Source of the DNA: an uncultured Bacteroides sp.
Lineage (GTDB): Bacteria; Bacteroidota; Bacteroidia; Bacteroidales; Bacteroidaceae
DNA: 64,000 bases
Direction of reading: 5' to 3'
NCBI GenBank assembly: GCA_949289265.1
Contig: CASENE010000058.1
Coordinates: forward strand, 1 to 64,000
The notes beneath the pieces were generated by a model, which was not told where the DNA came from, searched no databases, and saw only the letters and a program-made list of their open reading frames with translations. Position 1 is the first letter of the stretch. Each line of letters opens with the position of its first letter. The translations under genes and the position numbers were made by a program. Below are positions 35,001 to 43,206 of the stretch, piece after piece.

Positions 35001-36709
35001 ACCGCCTGGGCGCCCGCCTGGACTTTGACGGGCGCACCGTGGCCCGGGCCGGCGGAACGGTGGGCGGGGCCGGGGGCGACGAGGCCCTGGGGCTGAAGGC
35101 CACGGTAGACCGCCTGCCCCTCGGCATGGCCAATGCCTTCGTGCCCGACGGGATGGCCAGCCTGGACGGGCACCTCAACGGGCAGCTCAGCATCGGAGGC
35201 ACCACGTCCGCCCCCGCCATCGAGGGCAGCCTGCACCTGGACACCGCCTCGGTCTACGTCCGGCCCCTGGGAGCGCGCTACTACCTGGACGGACGCCCCG
35301 TGCGCATCGCGGGCAACACGCTGTCCTTCGACCGCTTCTCCATCTACACCACCAGCCGCAACCCCTTCCAGATTGACGGCGCCGTCAGCCTGGCCGACCC
35401 CGCCCGCCCGACCGCCGACCTCACCCTCAGGGCCGACAACTACAACCTGCTCGACGCCCCCCGCACCCGCGAGAGCCTGGTCTACGGCAAAGTCTTCGTG
35501 GGCATCAACGCCGCCGTGCGCGGGCCCCTGGACGGCCTGACCGTGAGGGGGCAGATGAGCCTCTTGGGCAACACCAACGTCACCTACGTGCTGACCGACT
35601 CGCCCCTCACGGTGGAAGACCGGCTGACCGGCCTCGTGCAGTTCACCGACTTCACCGACACCCTCTCCCGCGACACCTCGGCCCTGGAGCGCGCCGTATC
35701 CCTGGGAGGCATGGAAATGTACATGTCCGTCCACATCGACGACGCCGTCCGCCTCCGCGCCGACCTCACCCCCGCCGGCGACAAATACATCGAGCTGGAG
35801 GGAGGCGGCGACCTCAACCTGCAATACACCGCCCAAGGCGACATGAGCCTGACGGGACGCTACACCCTGTCCGGCGGACTGATGAAGTACTCCCTGCCCA
35901 TCATCCCCCTCAAGGAATTCCAGTTCAACACCGGCAGCTACGTCGACTGGAGAGGCGACCTGATGAATCCCCTCCTCAGCCTGAAGGCCACGGAGAGGGT
36001 GAGGGCCTCGGTGGGCGACGGAGACCAGGGCGACCAACGCTCCGTCGACTTCGACGTGTCCATCGGCATCGAAGGCCGCCTGGAGTCGCCCGACCTGATT
36101 TTCGACATCGCAGCCCCCGAGGACGCCGCCGTGCAGAACGAACTCCAGGCCATGGGCGCCGAGGAGCGGAGCAAGCAGGCCATCGCCATGCTGGCCACGG
36201 GCATCTACCTCAACAGCGGCGCCAAGGGAGGAGGCCTGAGCATGGGAGCCGCCCTCAACAGCGTGTTGCAGAACCAAATCAACTCGCTGGCAGGCTCGGT
36301 GAAGGGAGCCAGCATCAGCGTCGGGGTGGAAGACCGCACCTCGGCCGAGACCGGGGCCACGCAGACCGACTATAGTTTCCGATACTCGCAGCGGTTCTTC
36401 AACGACCGCATCCAGGTGGTCATCGGCGGCAAAGTCTCCACCGGAGCCAATGCCACCAACTCGGCCGAGTCCTTCATCGACAACCTGTCCCTGGAATACC
36501 GGCTCGACCAGTCCGGCACCCGATACATCCGCGTCTTCCACAACAAGAACTACGAGAGCGTGCTCGACGGAGAAATCACCGAGACGGGCGCCGGCCTCGT
36601 GCTCCGCCGCAAGATGGACCGCCTGGGCGAGCTCTTCATCTTCCGGCGCAAGCGTCCGGCCCCGCCCGCCGAGGGGGACGGGGAGGCAAAGGAGGATGAG
36701 GAGAAATGA
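32090..36709 (+). CDS. tamB: Translocation and assembly module protein TamB
   Basis: A 1539-aa AsmA/TamB-family protein. One N-terminal membrane helix (about 18-41, LWVAFTPVMLFVLVAVLLYV) anchors it in the inner membrane. The rest is a very long series of beta-strands expected to form a hydrophobic groove across the periplasm. The C-terminal DUF490 region is clear (YTLSGGLMKYSLPIIPLKEFQF, then QNQINSLAGSVKGASISVGVE). The family is implicated in outer-membrane protein assembly or lipid transport. tamL follows after a 23-nt repeat array. Confidence 0.93.
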   Translation: MSAEDTSPKKKNRWVRPALWVAFTPVMLFVLVAVLLYVPPVQDLIRRQAMTLASEATGMEIGVERIDLRFPLDLVVRGVHVVQPDSVPGPSADGADTLLALGSLSVRVQAWPLLQGRVEVDGVTLDDVAVNTGGLLEGLSLKGTLGRFHLRSHGIDLGQESAVLNEVSLADTHLQLSLTDTTAANPADTASTPLRWKVWLHTLRLDNVSVDLRMPLDSMALAASVGALRVDEVRADLGLGAYDGQRLLLDNTALTYDVGAPAAASAASSGFDPSHIAVHRLRLGIDSVRYAGRDVRARIREFSLDERSGLSITSLTGQLVADSLRLRVPSLRLLTPHSEVNLTAQAPWRMIEAPTDAGARLSARLDARIGKQDVMLLTGGLPESFRRAYPFHPLVVHAGTEGNLRQMQISRFSVDLPGAFSLSGGGELWNVSDSLTRSGNFDLDIQTQDLNFLTALGGTEPDGSLLIPDSMRLSTRLALEGNRCTASLDLAEGSGTLALAAAYDLHTGVYQADLTADSLRVDHFLPRDSIRLFSARLAARGQGFDPLSPHTLAQADLTLDRLEYGQLDVAGVELKASLRQCLARVEMRSDNPLLGMNLAGNLHLDRSYMDGRLNLDVAHADLQRLGLLDKPLEHPLAFGLQAEARKDSIKLHLGAGDLDFSFRARSTLKELLERSDRFMALLARQIEDRRLDHAALRRVLPSAGMALSAGSDNPAGWLLAREGMTFRRMRVQFGFTPSRGINGRAAVEGLKTDSLQLDTLFFAVHQDTTRMRLQGGVVNGPGNPHITFRSTLTGEIRNEDAELTLHYTDAKGRTGVLLGLNVQPLTEGHGKGNGLLFHLTPDEPVIAYRTFRFADGRNDLYLHRNMRVYANIDMQGGDGMGFRMQSDARDTVSLQNIHLALTRFRLSELSQVMPYLPRLTGLLSVGADYVQTSRAFQISAQASVDSLTYEDRPVGNLGVDVAWMPLPDDGHRLGARLDFDGRTVARAGGTVGGAGGDEALGLKATVDRLPLGMANAFVPDGMASLDGHLNGQLSIGGTTSAPAIEGSLHLDTASVYVRPLGARYYLDGRPVRIAGNTLSFDRFSIYTTSRNPFQIDGAVSLADPARPTADLTLRADNYNLLDAPRTRESLVYGKVFVGINAAVRGPLDGLTVRGQMSLLGNTNVTYVLTDSPLTVEDRLTGLVQFTDFTDTLSRDTSALERAVSLGGMEMYMSVHIDDAVRLRADLTPAGDKYIELEGGGDLNLQYTAQGDMSLTGRYTLSGGLMKYSLPIIPLKEFQFNTGSYVDWRGDLMNPLLSLKATERVRASVGDGDQGDQRSVDFDVSIGIEGRLESPDLIFDIAAPEDAAVQNELQAMGAEERSKQAIAMLATGIYLNSGAKGGGLSMGAALNSVLQNQINSLAGSVKGASISVGVEDRTSAETGATQTDYSFRYSQRFFNDRIQVVIGGKVSTGANATNSAESFIDNLSLEYRLDQSGTRYIRVFHNKNYESVLDGEITETGAGLVLRRKMDRLGELFIFRRKRPAPPAEGDGEAKEDEEK

Positions 36710-36753
36710 GACACCCGCCCGTCCCCTCCCGGCCCTTCGGAGGCCCCAAGAGC

Positions 36754-37098
36754 GACATCCCGATGTCATACGGAAAGACATCCCGATGTCATGCGGGAAG
36801 ACATCCCGATGTCATGCGGGAAGACATCCCGATGTCATGCGGGAAGACATCCCGATGTCATCCGGGACGAGACCGAAGGGTCATGCGGGACGAGACCGAA
36901 GGGTCATGCTGGATGAGACCGAAGGATCATCTGGGATGAGACCGAAGGGTCATGCTGGATGAGACCGAAGGGTCATCTGGGATGAGAGACGTGTCTCTTG
37001 TCGGATGAGACACTTGTCTCTTGCCCGATGAGAGACGTGTCTCTTACTTGATGAGAGACGTGTCTCTTCTTTAGGGAGAAACCTTTCTCCCCAAGGGA
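36754..37098 (+). repeat. Family C tandem array (fifteen 23-nt dyad units) between tamB and tamL
   Basis: Fifteen contiguous 23-nt units start at 36754 and recur every 23 nt. Units 1-5 carry GACATCCCGATGTC, units 6-10 GACCGAAGGGTC-like hairpins, units 11-14 GAGACGTGTCTC, and unit 15 GAGAAACCTTTCTC. Each dyad is followed by a tail of about nine bases, often TCAT-CGGGA-like. The dyad sequence changes between blocks while symmetry stays. It fills nearly all of the 448-nt gap (36710-37157). Confidence 0.93.
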
Positions 37099-37157
37099 GG
37101 GACGGGGGAGGGAGGAACCGCGAAACCGAATATTGACATTGACAAACCATACTGCCT

Positions 37158-39536
37158 ATGAAGACAACGCGCCGCTTGCGGCCTATACATTATATATATG
37201 CGTGCCTCTGCCTCTGCCTGCTGGGCGGATGCAGCACCACCCGCCGCCTGCCCGAGGGCGAGACGCTCTACATCGGCCAGCGGCCCACCCTGGTGGACAA
37301 TCCCCAACCCACCCCCCTGGGCGAGACCGCCCTGGAGGAGGCAGAAGCCGCCCTGGCCAAGGCTCCCAACAACTCGCTGCTGGGCAGCCCCTACGTCCGC
37401 ATCCCCTTCCCCCTGGGCCTGTGGGTGTGGAACGGCTTCCACCACTACCGGCGCGGGCTGGGACGGTGGATCTACGACAAGTTCGGCGCCGAGCCCGTGC
37501 TCCTCTCCGCCGTCAACCCCGCCATCCGCAGCCAGGCCGCCCAGAACCTGCTGCACGACTACGGGTACCTCCGGGGCACCGTCTCCTACGACGTCCTCCC
37601 CTCCGCCCGCGACTCTCTCAAGGCCCGCGTCCGGTATCACATCCACATGGGCCTCCCGTACTTCATCGACAGCGTCGCCTACCAAGGCTTCACCCCCCGC
37701 ACCGAGCGCATCTTCCGCCTGGCCCGCCGCCGCTCGCTCATCAGCCCGGGCGAGCAGTTCAACGTCCCCGACCTCGACGGCGAACGCCAGCGCCTGAGCA
37801 ACCTCCTGCGCAACGTGGGCTGCTACTACTTCCGCCCCGACTACCTCACCTACCAGGCCGACACCGCCCTCCTCGGCGGCCGCCGCGTGGCCATGAGGCT
37901 CGTCCCCGTCGAGGGCATGCCCCCCGCCGCCGAACGCCCCTTCCGCATCGGCCGCAAGTCCGTCTGGCTCTTGGGCAAGAACGGCGAGGCGCCCACGGAC
38001 AGCGTCACCTACCGCGGCCTCACCATCCATTACCACGACCGCCTGCGCGTCCGCCCCCGGATGCTGCACCGCTGGACGGACTACCAGAGCTTCCGGGCCA
38101 AGAGGCAGGTAGAAGACAGCGCCGGCATCTCCCGCCAGCGGTCGGCCGCCTCGCTCTACAGCCTGTATCGGCAGACCCGCGTGCAGGAGCGCCTGGCCAA
38201 CGTGGGCATCTTCAAGTATACCGAGATACAGTACACTCCGCGCGACTCCGCCCTCACCGTGGACACGCTGGACGTCCGCATCGTGGCCGCCCTGGACAAG
38301 CCGTATGACGCCGAGCTGGACTTCAACATCAAGATGAAGAGCAACAACCAGACGGGGCCCGGCGCCTCCTTTACGCTGACCAAGAACAACGTCTTTGGCG
38401 GGGGAGAGAAGTGGGGCGTCGAACTGAAAGGCTCCTACGAGTGGCAGACCGGGCGCGACCGCAGCTCGGCCATGAACAGCTACGAGCTGGGCCTGGCCAC
38501 GTCGCTGACGTTTCCCCGCGTGGTCTTCCCCCGCATGGGCGGCAACGAGTACGACTTCCCCGCCACCACCACCTTCCGCCTCTACGTCGACCAGGTCAGC
38601 CGCGCCCGCTACTACAAGCTGCTGGCCTTCGGCGGCAACGCCACCTACGACTTCCAGCCCTCGGCCGGCGTCAAACACAGCTTCACCCCCTTCCGCCTGA
38701 CGTTCAACGTCCTGCGCGACCCCACGGACGAGTTCCGCCAGTTGCAGGAGGACAACCCCGCGCTCTACGTCAGCCTGCGCGACCAGTTCATCCCGGCCAT
38801 GGAATACTCCTTCACCTTGGATGGCAGCCAGCGTCCCGGCCGCCGCCGCCCCGTGTGGTGGCAGACCACGCTGACCTCGGCGGGCAACGTCACCTCCCTG
38901 GTATACGGGGCCTTCGGCCAGCCCTTTGGCCGGCAGGGGAAGAAGCTGCTGGGCGTGCCCTTCGCCCAGTTCGTCAAGCTGAACACCGAGGCGCGCTACA
39001 ACCACCGGCTGGACAAGAACCAGTCCCTCGCCGCCCGCCTGGCCCTGGGCGTCATCTGGAGCTACGGCAACGCCACCACCGCGCCCTACACCGAGCAGTT
39101 CTACATCGGCGGGGCCAACAGCGTCCGCGCCTTCGCCGCCCGCAACGTGGGGCCCGGAGGCTATCCCGCCGACCGCCACGACACGTATGCCTTCATCAAC
39201 CACGTGGGCGACATCCGCCTGGAGGCCAACCTGGAATACCGCTTCCGCCTCATCAGCGACCTGCACGGGGCCGTCTTCCTCGACGCGGGCAACGTCTGGC
39301 TGATGCGTCCCGACCCCGCCCGTCCCGGCGGCGAGTTCCGCCTGAAGGACTTCGCCCGGCAAATCGCCCTGGGCACCGGCGTGGGCGTGCGCTACGACCT
39401 GGGCTTCCTCGTCTTCCGCCTGGACTGGGGCATCGCCCTGCACGAACCCTACGACACGGGCAAGCGCGGCTACTACAACATCCGCCGCTTCATGGACAGC
39501 ACGGCCCTGCACTTCGCCATCGGCTATCCCTTCTGA
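37158..39536 (+). CDS. tamL: TamL, BamA-family outer-membrane lipoprotein
   Basis: A 792-aa outer-membrane protein. The N-terminus has a lipobox (CLLGGC), followed by POTRA-like segments (LRGTVSYDVLPSARDSLKARVRYHI, then VPYFIDSV-like strands). The C-terminal half is an Omp85 barrel with NVFGGGEKWGVELKGSYEW and GGANSVRAFAARNVGPGG (the lid-loop motif), ending in Phe (FAIGYPF). Lipidated TamA homologues are a Bacteroidetes feature. It should partner with TamB. The gene lies directly behind the family C array. Confidence 0.92.
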   Translation: MKTTRRLRPIHYIYACLCLCLLGGCSTTRRLPEGETLYIGQRPTLVDNPQPTPLGETALEEAEAALAKAPNNSLLGSPYVRIPFPLGLWVWNGFHHYRRGLGRWIYDKFGAEPVLLSAVNPAIRSQAAQNLLHDYGYLRGTVSYDVLPSARDSLKARVRYHIHMGLPYFIDSVAYQGFTPRTERIFRLARRRSLISPGEQFNVPDLDGERQRLSNLLRNVGCYYFRPDYLTYQADTALLGGRRVAMRLVPVEGMPPAAERPFRIGRKSVWLLGKNGEAPTDSVTYRGLTIHYHDRLRVRPRMLHRWTDYQSFRAKRQVEDSAGISRQRSAASLYSLYRQTRVQERLANVGIFKYTEIQYTPRDSALTVDTLDVRIVAALDKPYDAELDFNIKMKSNNQTGPGASFTLTKNNVFGGGEKWGVELKGSYEWQTGRDRSSAMNSYELGLATSLTFPRVVFPRMGGNEYDFPATTTFRLYVDQVSRARYYKLLAFGGNATYDFQPSAGVKHSFTPFRLTFNVLRDPTDEFRQLQEDNPALYVSLRDQFIPAMEYSFTLDGSQRPGRRRPVWWQTTLTSAGNVTSLVYGAFGQPFGRQGKKLLGVPFAQFVKLNTEARYNHRLDKNQSLAARLALGVIWSYGNATTAPYTEQFYIGGANSVRAFAARNVGPGGYPADRHDTYAFINHVGDIRLEANLEYRFRLISDLHGAVFLDAGNVWLMRPDPARPGGEFRLKDFARQIALGTGVGVRYDLGFLVFRLDWGIALHEPYDTGKRGYYNIRRFMDSTALHFAIGYPF

Positions 39537-39592
39537 CCGCCGCCGGCCCTGCCTCTCCCTGCCCGGCGCACGGGCCTGGCTTCCAGCGCATA

Positions 39593-39702
39593 GGGGGACA
39601 GTACTTCCCGCCGGCTGGCATTATAGTCCCCGCGGGCGGGGACAGTATCGCCAGTGGGCGGGCATAGTATCGCCAGCAGGCGGGCATGGTATCGCCCGGC
39701 GG
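39593..39702 (+). repeat. Family A tandem array, copy 3 (five 22-nt units)
   Basis: Units start at 39593, 39615, 39637, 39659 and 39681. This is the only five-unit copy. The last two share GGGCATNGTATCGCC. The lead is CAGCGCATAGGGGG. It lies between tamL and the promoter of the next gene. Confidence 0.88.
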
Positions 39703-39760
39703 GCCGCGTGCCTTTGTCTGAAATAAGGGTGACTTTGCGCCTACTTATGTATTTATTTTG

Positions 39761-39768
39761 TACATTTG
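39761..39768 (+). promoter_or_regulatory. -7 box of the nucleotidyltransferase gene
   Basis: TACATTTG matches TAnnTTTG; TTTG at 39734-39737 is 23 nt upstream. The ATG is at 39811. Confidence 0.6.
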
Positions 39769-39810
39769 CGGCATCTAACTTGATATGAACCTTTAAAGCA
39801 ACTTACTGCA

Positions 39811-40722
39811 ATGAAACCTACTCTATTCCTCCTGGCCGCCGGCATGGGAAGCCGTTACGGTGGCCTGAAGCAGTTGGACGGCCTGGGCCCCAACGGCGAG
39901 ACCATCATGGACTACTCCATCTACGACGCCATCCACGCCGGCTTCGGCAAACTGGTGTTCGTCATCCGCAAAGACTTTGAACAGGACTTCCGCGAGAAGA
40001 TTATCTCCAAGTACGAGGGACACATCCCCTGCGAGCTGGTATTCCAGTCGCTCGACGCCCTGCCCGAAGGCTTCACCTGTCCCGAGGGACGCACCAAGCC
40101 CTGGGGCACGAACCACGCCGTGCTGATGGGCGCCCCCGTCATCCACGAACCCTTCGCGGTCATCAATTGCGACGACTTCTACGGGCGCGACTCGTTCCAG
40201 GTGATGGGCAAGTTCCTCTCCGCCCTGCCCGAGGGGAGCAAGAACACGTATGCCATGGTGGGCTTCCGCGTGGGCAACACGCTGAGCGAGAGCGGCACCG
40301 TGTCGCGCGGCATCTGCGGCACCGACGAGCATCGTCGGCTGACCTCGGTGGTGGAGCGCACCAAGATTCAGCGCATGGACGGCGAGGTGAAGTACCTGGA
40401 CGACGACGACCAGTGGGTGGCCACGCCCGAGACCACGCCCGTCAGCATGAACTTCTGGGGCTTCACGCCCGACTACTTCGCCTATAGCGCCGACTACTTC
40501 CGTGGCTTCCTGTCCGACCCGAAGAACATGGAGAACCTCAAGAGCGAGTTCTTCATCCCTCTCATGGTGGACAAGCTCATCAAGGAAGGCACGGCCACGG
40601 TGGAGGTATTGGACACGACGAGCAAATGGTTCGGCGTCACCTATCCCGAAGACCGCCCGGCCGTAGTGGCCAAGATACAGTCGCTGGTGGATGCCGGCGA
40701 ATATCCCGCCAAGCTGTTCTGA
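39811..40722 (+). CDS. Sugar-phosphate nucleotidyltransferase family protein
   Basis: A 303-aa NTP-transferase. The nucleotide loop LLAAGMGSRYGGLKQLDGLGPNG and the metal-binding INCDDFYGRDSF are visible. It resembles the stand-alone NDP-sugar pyrophosphorylase homologues common in Bacteroides rather than RmlA or GlmU. The sugar cannot be read from sequence. It has its own promoter and terminator and no sugar-pathway neighbours. Confidence 0.85.
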   Translation: MKPTLFLLAAGMGSRYGGLKQLDGLGPNGETIMDYSIYDAIHAGFGKLVFVIRKDFEQDFREKIISKYEGHIPCELVFQSLDALPEGFTCPEGRTKPWGTNHAVLMGAPVIHEPFAVINCDDFYGRDSFQVMGKFLSALPEGSKNTYAMVGFRVGNTLSESGTVSRGICGTDEHRRLTSVVERTKIQRMDGEVKYLDDDDQWVATPETTPVSMNFWGFTPDYFAYSADYFRGFLSDPKNMENLKSEFFIPLMVDKLIKEGTATVEVLDTTSKWFGVTYPEDRPAVVAKIQSLVDAGEYPAKLF

Positions 40723-40750
40723 GCCATCCTCCGGCAGTCATCCCTATTCC

Positions 40751-40799
40751 CGAACCGCAGAGACGCGTGCCGACACGTGTCCCTGCGGTTCGTCTTTTT
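40751..40799 (+). terminator. Intrinsic terminator of the nucleotidyltransferase gene
   Basis: CGAACCGCAG pairs with CTGCGGTTCG, with an inner CGTG/CACG stem, followed by TCTTTTTC. Confidence 0.9.
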
Positions 40800-40936
40800 C
40801 TGCCTTCCCTCCGGCGGCGCGTCGCTACCGAATAAAAATGGACAGCATAAGCCGCTATTTTCCAGGCCTATCTCCGATTACAGCCACATAGGTACACGGG
40901 CACGGTATAGGCTTTTTTTGTTTCATTAATTGTTTT

Positions 40937-40944
40937 TATCTTTG
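40937..40944 (+). promoter_or_regulatory. -7 box upstream of the 165-aa secreted protein gene
   Basis: TATCTTTG matches TAnnTTTG. The transcript would start near 40951 and have a leader of about 124 nt. Confidence 0.6.
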
Positions 40945-40950
40945 CGGTAA

Positions 40951-41074
40951 CGGATGAATGATAACCGCCTGCCGTTTATGGACGGAGGAGCGGTTGTGCG
41001 GACTCCCCGTCATCCTTGACCCGAGTAGGCCCGTCCGGGGGAGTGGGCGGGCGAAACATTAATGACAAAAGCGT
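40951..41074 (+). promoter_or_regulatory. Structured 5' leader
   Basis: Two stems are visible. AACCGC (40963-40968) pairs with GCGGTT (40990-40995) around an inner CCGT/ACGG. ACTCCCC (41002-41008) pairs with GGGGAGT (41038-41044). It resembles a regulatory leader but matches no riboswitch I can name. It contains no terminator. Confidence 0.4.
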
Positions 41075-41572
41075 ATGTGGAAGAAAGCGTTTAAGTATGT
41101 GGCCGCAGTGGCCATCCTGGCTTGCGCAGGCGTGGGCCAGGCGTGGGGACAGACCCAGTTTGAGCAGTCGCAGTCCCGTATCATCGAGCCCAAGCAGGAT
41201 GTGTACATCAAACCCTTAGTGGCTGAGATACAAATCTTGGAGGGGCAGGTGCGTCAGGACTACGGGCCTTACCAGTATGAGATAAAGTCGGTCGAGACAC
41301 TGACCTACGACCAGTTGGAGAACTTCAAGGCCCGCGCCCTCTACCGGGCCGCCCGCGAGGCCGATGCCGATATCATCGTGGCTGCCACGTTCAACGCCCA
41401 TTCGGACGAGAAAGGCAAGTATATCATTGTCGAGGTGTCCGGCTTCCCCGGCAAGTATGTCAACTTCCGTACGGCCAAGAAAGAAGACGGGGACTACGAA
41501 TGGATTACCACCGTCTATCCCTACATGGACCGCATCAATCCTACGGGTAAGACCAAAGCCTTGAGCAACTGA
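41075..41572 (+). CDS. Small secreted protein of unknown function
   Basis: A 165-aa protein with a signal peptide (basic start, hydrophobic VAAVAILACAGVGQA, cleavage before WGQTQ). The mature part has alternating strands and helices: IKPLVAEIQIL, then RALYRAAREADADIIVAATFNAHSD, which resembles periplasmic proteins with a ferredoxin-like fold. No catalytic motif is seen. The next gene, an outer-membrane-like protein, starts 57 nt downstream on the same strand. Confidence 0.75.
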   Translation: MWKKAFKYVAAVAILACAGVGQAWGQTQFEQSQSRIIEPKQDVYIKPLVAEIQILEGQVRQDYGPYQYEIKSVETLTYDQLENFKARALYRAAREADADIIVAATFNAHSDEKGKYIIVEVSGFPGKYVNFRTAKKEDGDYEWITTVYPYMDRINPTGKTKALSN

Positions 41573-41629
41573 GCCCGTCCTGCCGACAAACTGTACTTAT
41601 TTCATTAACTATTAACACACACATTGATT

Positions 41630-42151
41630 ATGAAAAAGATTCTTGCAATGATGCTGGTGGCCTTCGTCTGCGCCACGGCAAACGCACAGCTGGTGACGAG
41701 CACCACGGTGTCTAAACAGAAAAAGACCGACCTGTCCGGCATGTTCCTCGAAGTGGGCCTGGGCAAGCTCGGCGCTGATGTGCAGGGCGACGGCCTGGCC
41801 ATCGACTTCGGCCTGGGCTACCGGCACGGCTTCAACCAATACGTGGCTTGGGATATCCTCAAGGCAAAAGCCTTTGCCCAGGTGAACGCTTTCGGCGAGA
41901 GCATCACGCCGCAGGTGATGACCGGCATACGCGGCACTTCGCCCGTGCTCTTTGCCGGCATGACCGCCTTTGCCAGCTTCAGCCTGGGATACGGCTACGC
42001 AGTGGATTTCGAGGCTGGAGGCTTTGCCTACGAGATACAGGCCGGTCTGAACGTGCTGCCCAAGTTCAACATAGGCTTTGTCTATGACAACCAGAAGGTA
42101 GACTGGTTCAACATGGCCTTTACGGGACTGAGACTGGGCGTCCGCTTCTGA
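41630..42151 (+). CDS. Small outer-membrane beta-barrel-like protein
   Basis: A 173-aa exported protein. The signal peptide is MKKILAMMLVAFVCATANAQ. The mature part has about eight amphipathic strands with alternating aromatic and glycine residues and ends in a Phe (LRLGVRF), typical for outer-membrane insertion. I start at 41630 rather than the upstream TTG. It is probably co-transcribed with the preceding secreted protein. Function unknown. Confidence 0.75.
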   Translation: MKKILAMMLVAFVCATANAQLVTSTTVSKQKKTDLSGMFLEVGLGKLGADVQGDGLAIDFGLGYRHGFNQYVAWDILKAKAFAQVNAFGESITPQVMTGIRGTSPVLFAGMTAFASFSLGYGYAVDFEAGGFAYEIQAGLNVLPKFNIGFVYDNQKVDWFNMAFTGLRLGVRF

Positions 42152-42201
42152 CGGACACCGGGAGACGCCGGCCGGCGTCGGACTTTTGTACGAACATAGA
42201 G

Positions 42202-42272
42202 TGGGCGCGGATTACGCGGACTATGCGGGGCAGGATGTGGCCTGTCTGCATGAGCCGTGCAGTCCGCGCCCA
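42202..42272 (+). repeat. Inverted repeat with a GCGCGGATTACGCGGA core
   Basis: TGGGCGCGGA (42202-42211) pairs with TCCGCGCCCA (42263-42272). The core also occurs at 46955-47029 and in part at 63827-63892, so it is a dispersed palindromic element. It may also terminate the gene ending at 42151. Confidence 0.7.
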
Positions 42273-42327
42273 AAAGGATGAAGCCCCGCACGTGCGCCTC
42301 CCGGCTTTCTATGTACTAACCTAACGA

Positions 42328-43101
42328 ATGGAAAAGCATATGACACAACGATTACTCATCTCCTTCCTGCTCCTCGCCGTACTGGGTCAGGGACTCTCGG
42401 CGCAAAAGCTGGGCGGGCGGCTGAAGAAGCTGCTGGGGAAGGACAAGACGGAACAGGCCCTGGACACGGCTGCTTTGCCGGCCTCGTATGTGCTGGCCGA
42501 CGGGTTGATGGCACGTGCGCTTACGGTCGATTTGGCCGGCCGGGAACCCGACGGCATCTTTGTGCAAAGCCTGGTCTTCGTGACGCAGATGGACGAGAAG
42601 GCCCGTCTGGAGGCGATGGACGTGCAGGGGCGGCAATGGCGTGCGGTGATGGCTGTGGGACTGAATGACGACGACGAGAAAGCGCCCTATTACACCTGCC
42701 GCCTGCGTCTGACCCAGGAAGGAACCCGCCTGAATCTGCTGGCCGACAGCATCAGCCTCGTGTCGCCCGGCTTCCTGGGCGAGATGAAGGGGACTGCCTT
42801 CGAGCGGATGAACCCGGAGAAGGAGAAGACCCGGCAGCAATGGGCCGACTTTGCCGCCCGGCAAGACCAGTGGCTGGGCGAATTGCAGCAATACATCGTC
42901 CGGACGCCTGCCCAGCCTGTGACCCATTGGGACGATATCCGGGCGCGGCGCGTGGTGAAGGGTATGAACGAAACCGAAGCGTTGCTGGCCGGAGGGGTGG
43001 CGGACTTCGTGCGGAAGAGCGGCGAACGCACCCGCTGGATGATGCCCAACCAAAGCACGATTATCTTTGAACAGGGCCGCGTGGTGTCCGTCGTGCGCTG
43101 A
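42328..43101 (+). CDS. Exported protein of unknown function
   Basis: A 257-aa protein with a signal peptide (LLISFLLLAVLGQGLSAQ). The start could be the ATG at 42328 or at 42340; the second gives a more usual signal. The mature part begins with a basic KLGGRLKKLLGKDK stretch and has mixed alpha/beta content. I recognise no family. It converges on rseP, with a shared terminator between. Confidence 0.7.
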   Translation: MEKHMTQRLLISFLLLAVLGQGLSAQKLGGRLKKLLGKDKTEQALDTAALPASYVLADGLMARALTVDLAGREPDGIFVQSLVFVTQMDEKARLEAMDVQGRQWRAVMAVGLNDDDEKAPYYTCRLRLTQEGTRLNLLADSISLVSPGFLGEMKGTAFERMNPEKEKTRQQWADFAARQDQWLGELQQYIVRTPAQPVTHWDDIRARRVVKGMNETEALLAGGVADFVRKSGERTRWMMPNQSTIIFEQGRVVSVVR

Positions 43102-43126
43102 CGGCATCCTCCGCCCCGGATATGAC

Positions 43127-43171
43127 AATCCCCCGCCATCGTGCGCCTTGCGCAGCCGACGGCGGGGGATT
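43127..43171. terminator. Bidirectional terminator
   Basis: AATCCCCCGCC at 43127 pairs with GGCGGGGGATT ending at 43171, with an inner TGCGC/GCGCA stem. It lies between the convergent gene at 42328 and rseP. Confidence 0.85.
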
Positions 43172-43206
43172 CTTGTATCTGTCCGCTTCCGTGCGGGGCC
43201 TTGTCC

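Noticed and set aside
34103..36781. Minus-strand open frame of 892 codons opposite tamB
   Set aside because: It is the mirror of a GC-rich gene. The composition (Gly, Val, Gln, His-rich, no domain) is that of an antisense shadow, and tamB has clear domains. The same holds for minus-strand frames at 32054-34045, 37071-39512, 29308-31746 and 21244-23967.
36706..36939. ORF running through the 23-nt array
   Set aside because: The translated repeat (SRCHAGRHPD-like) arises only from the array; 23 is not a multiple of three, so the frame shifts from unit to unit, which argues against a coding repeat.
36754..37098. Tandem arrays as CRISPR
   Set aside because: Units are contiguous with no unique spacers of 30 or more bases, period is 22-23 nt, and no cas genes are near. 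The same applies to all arrays in the window.
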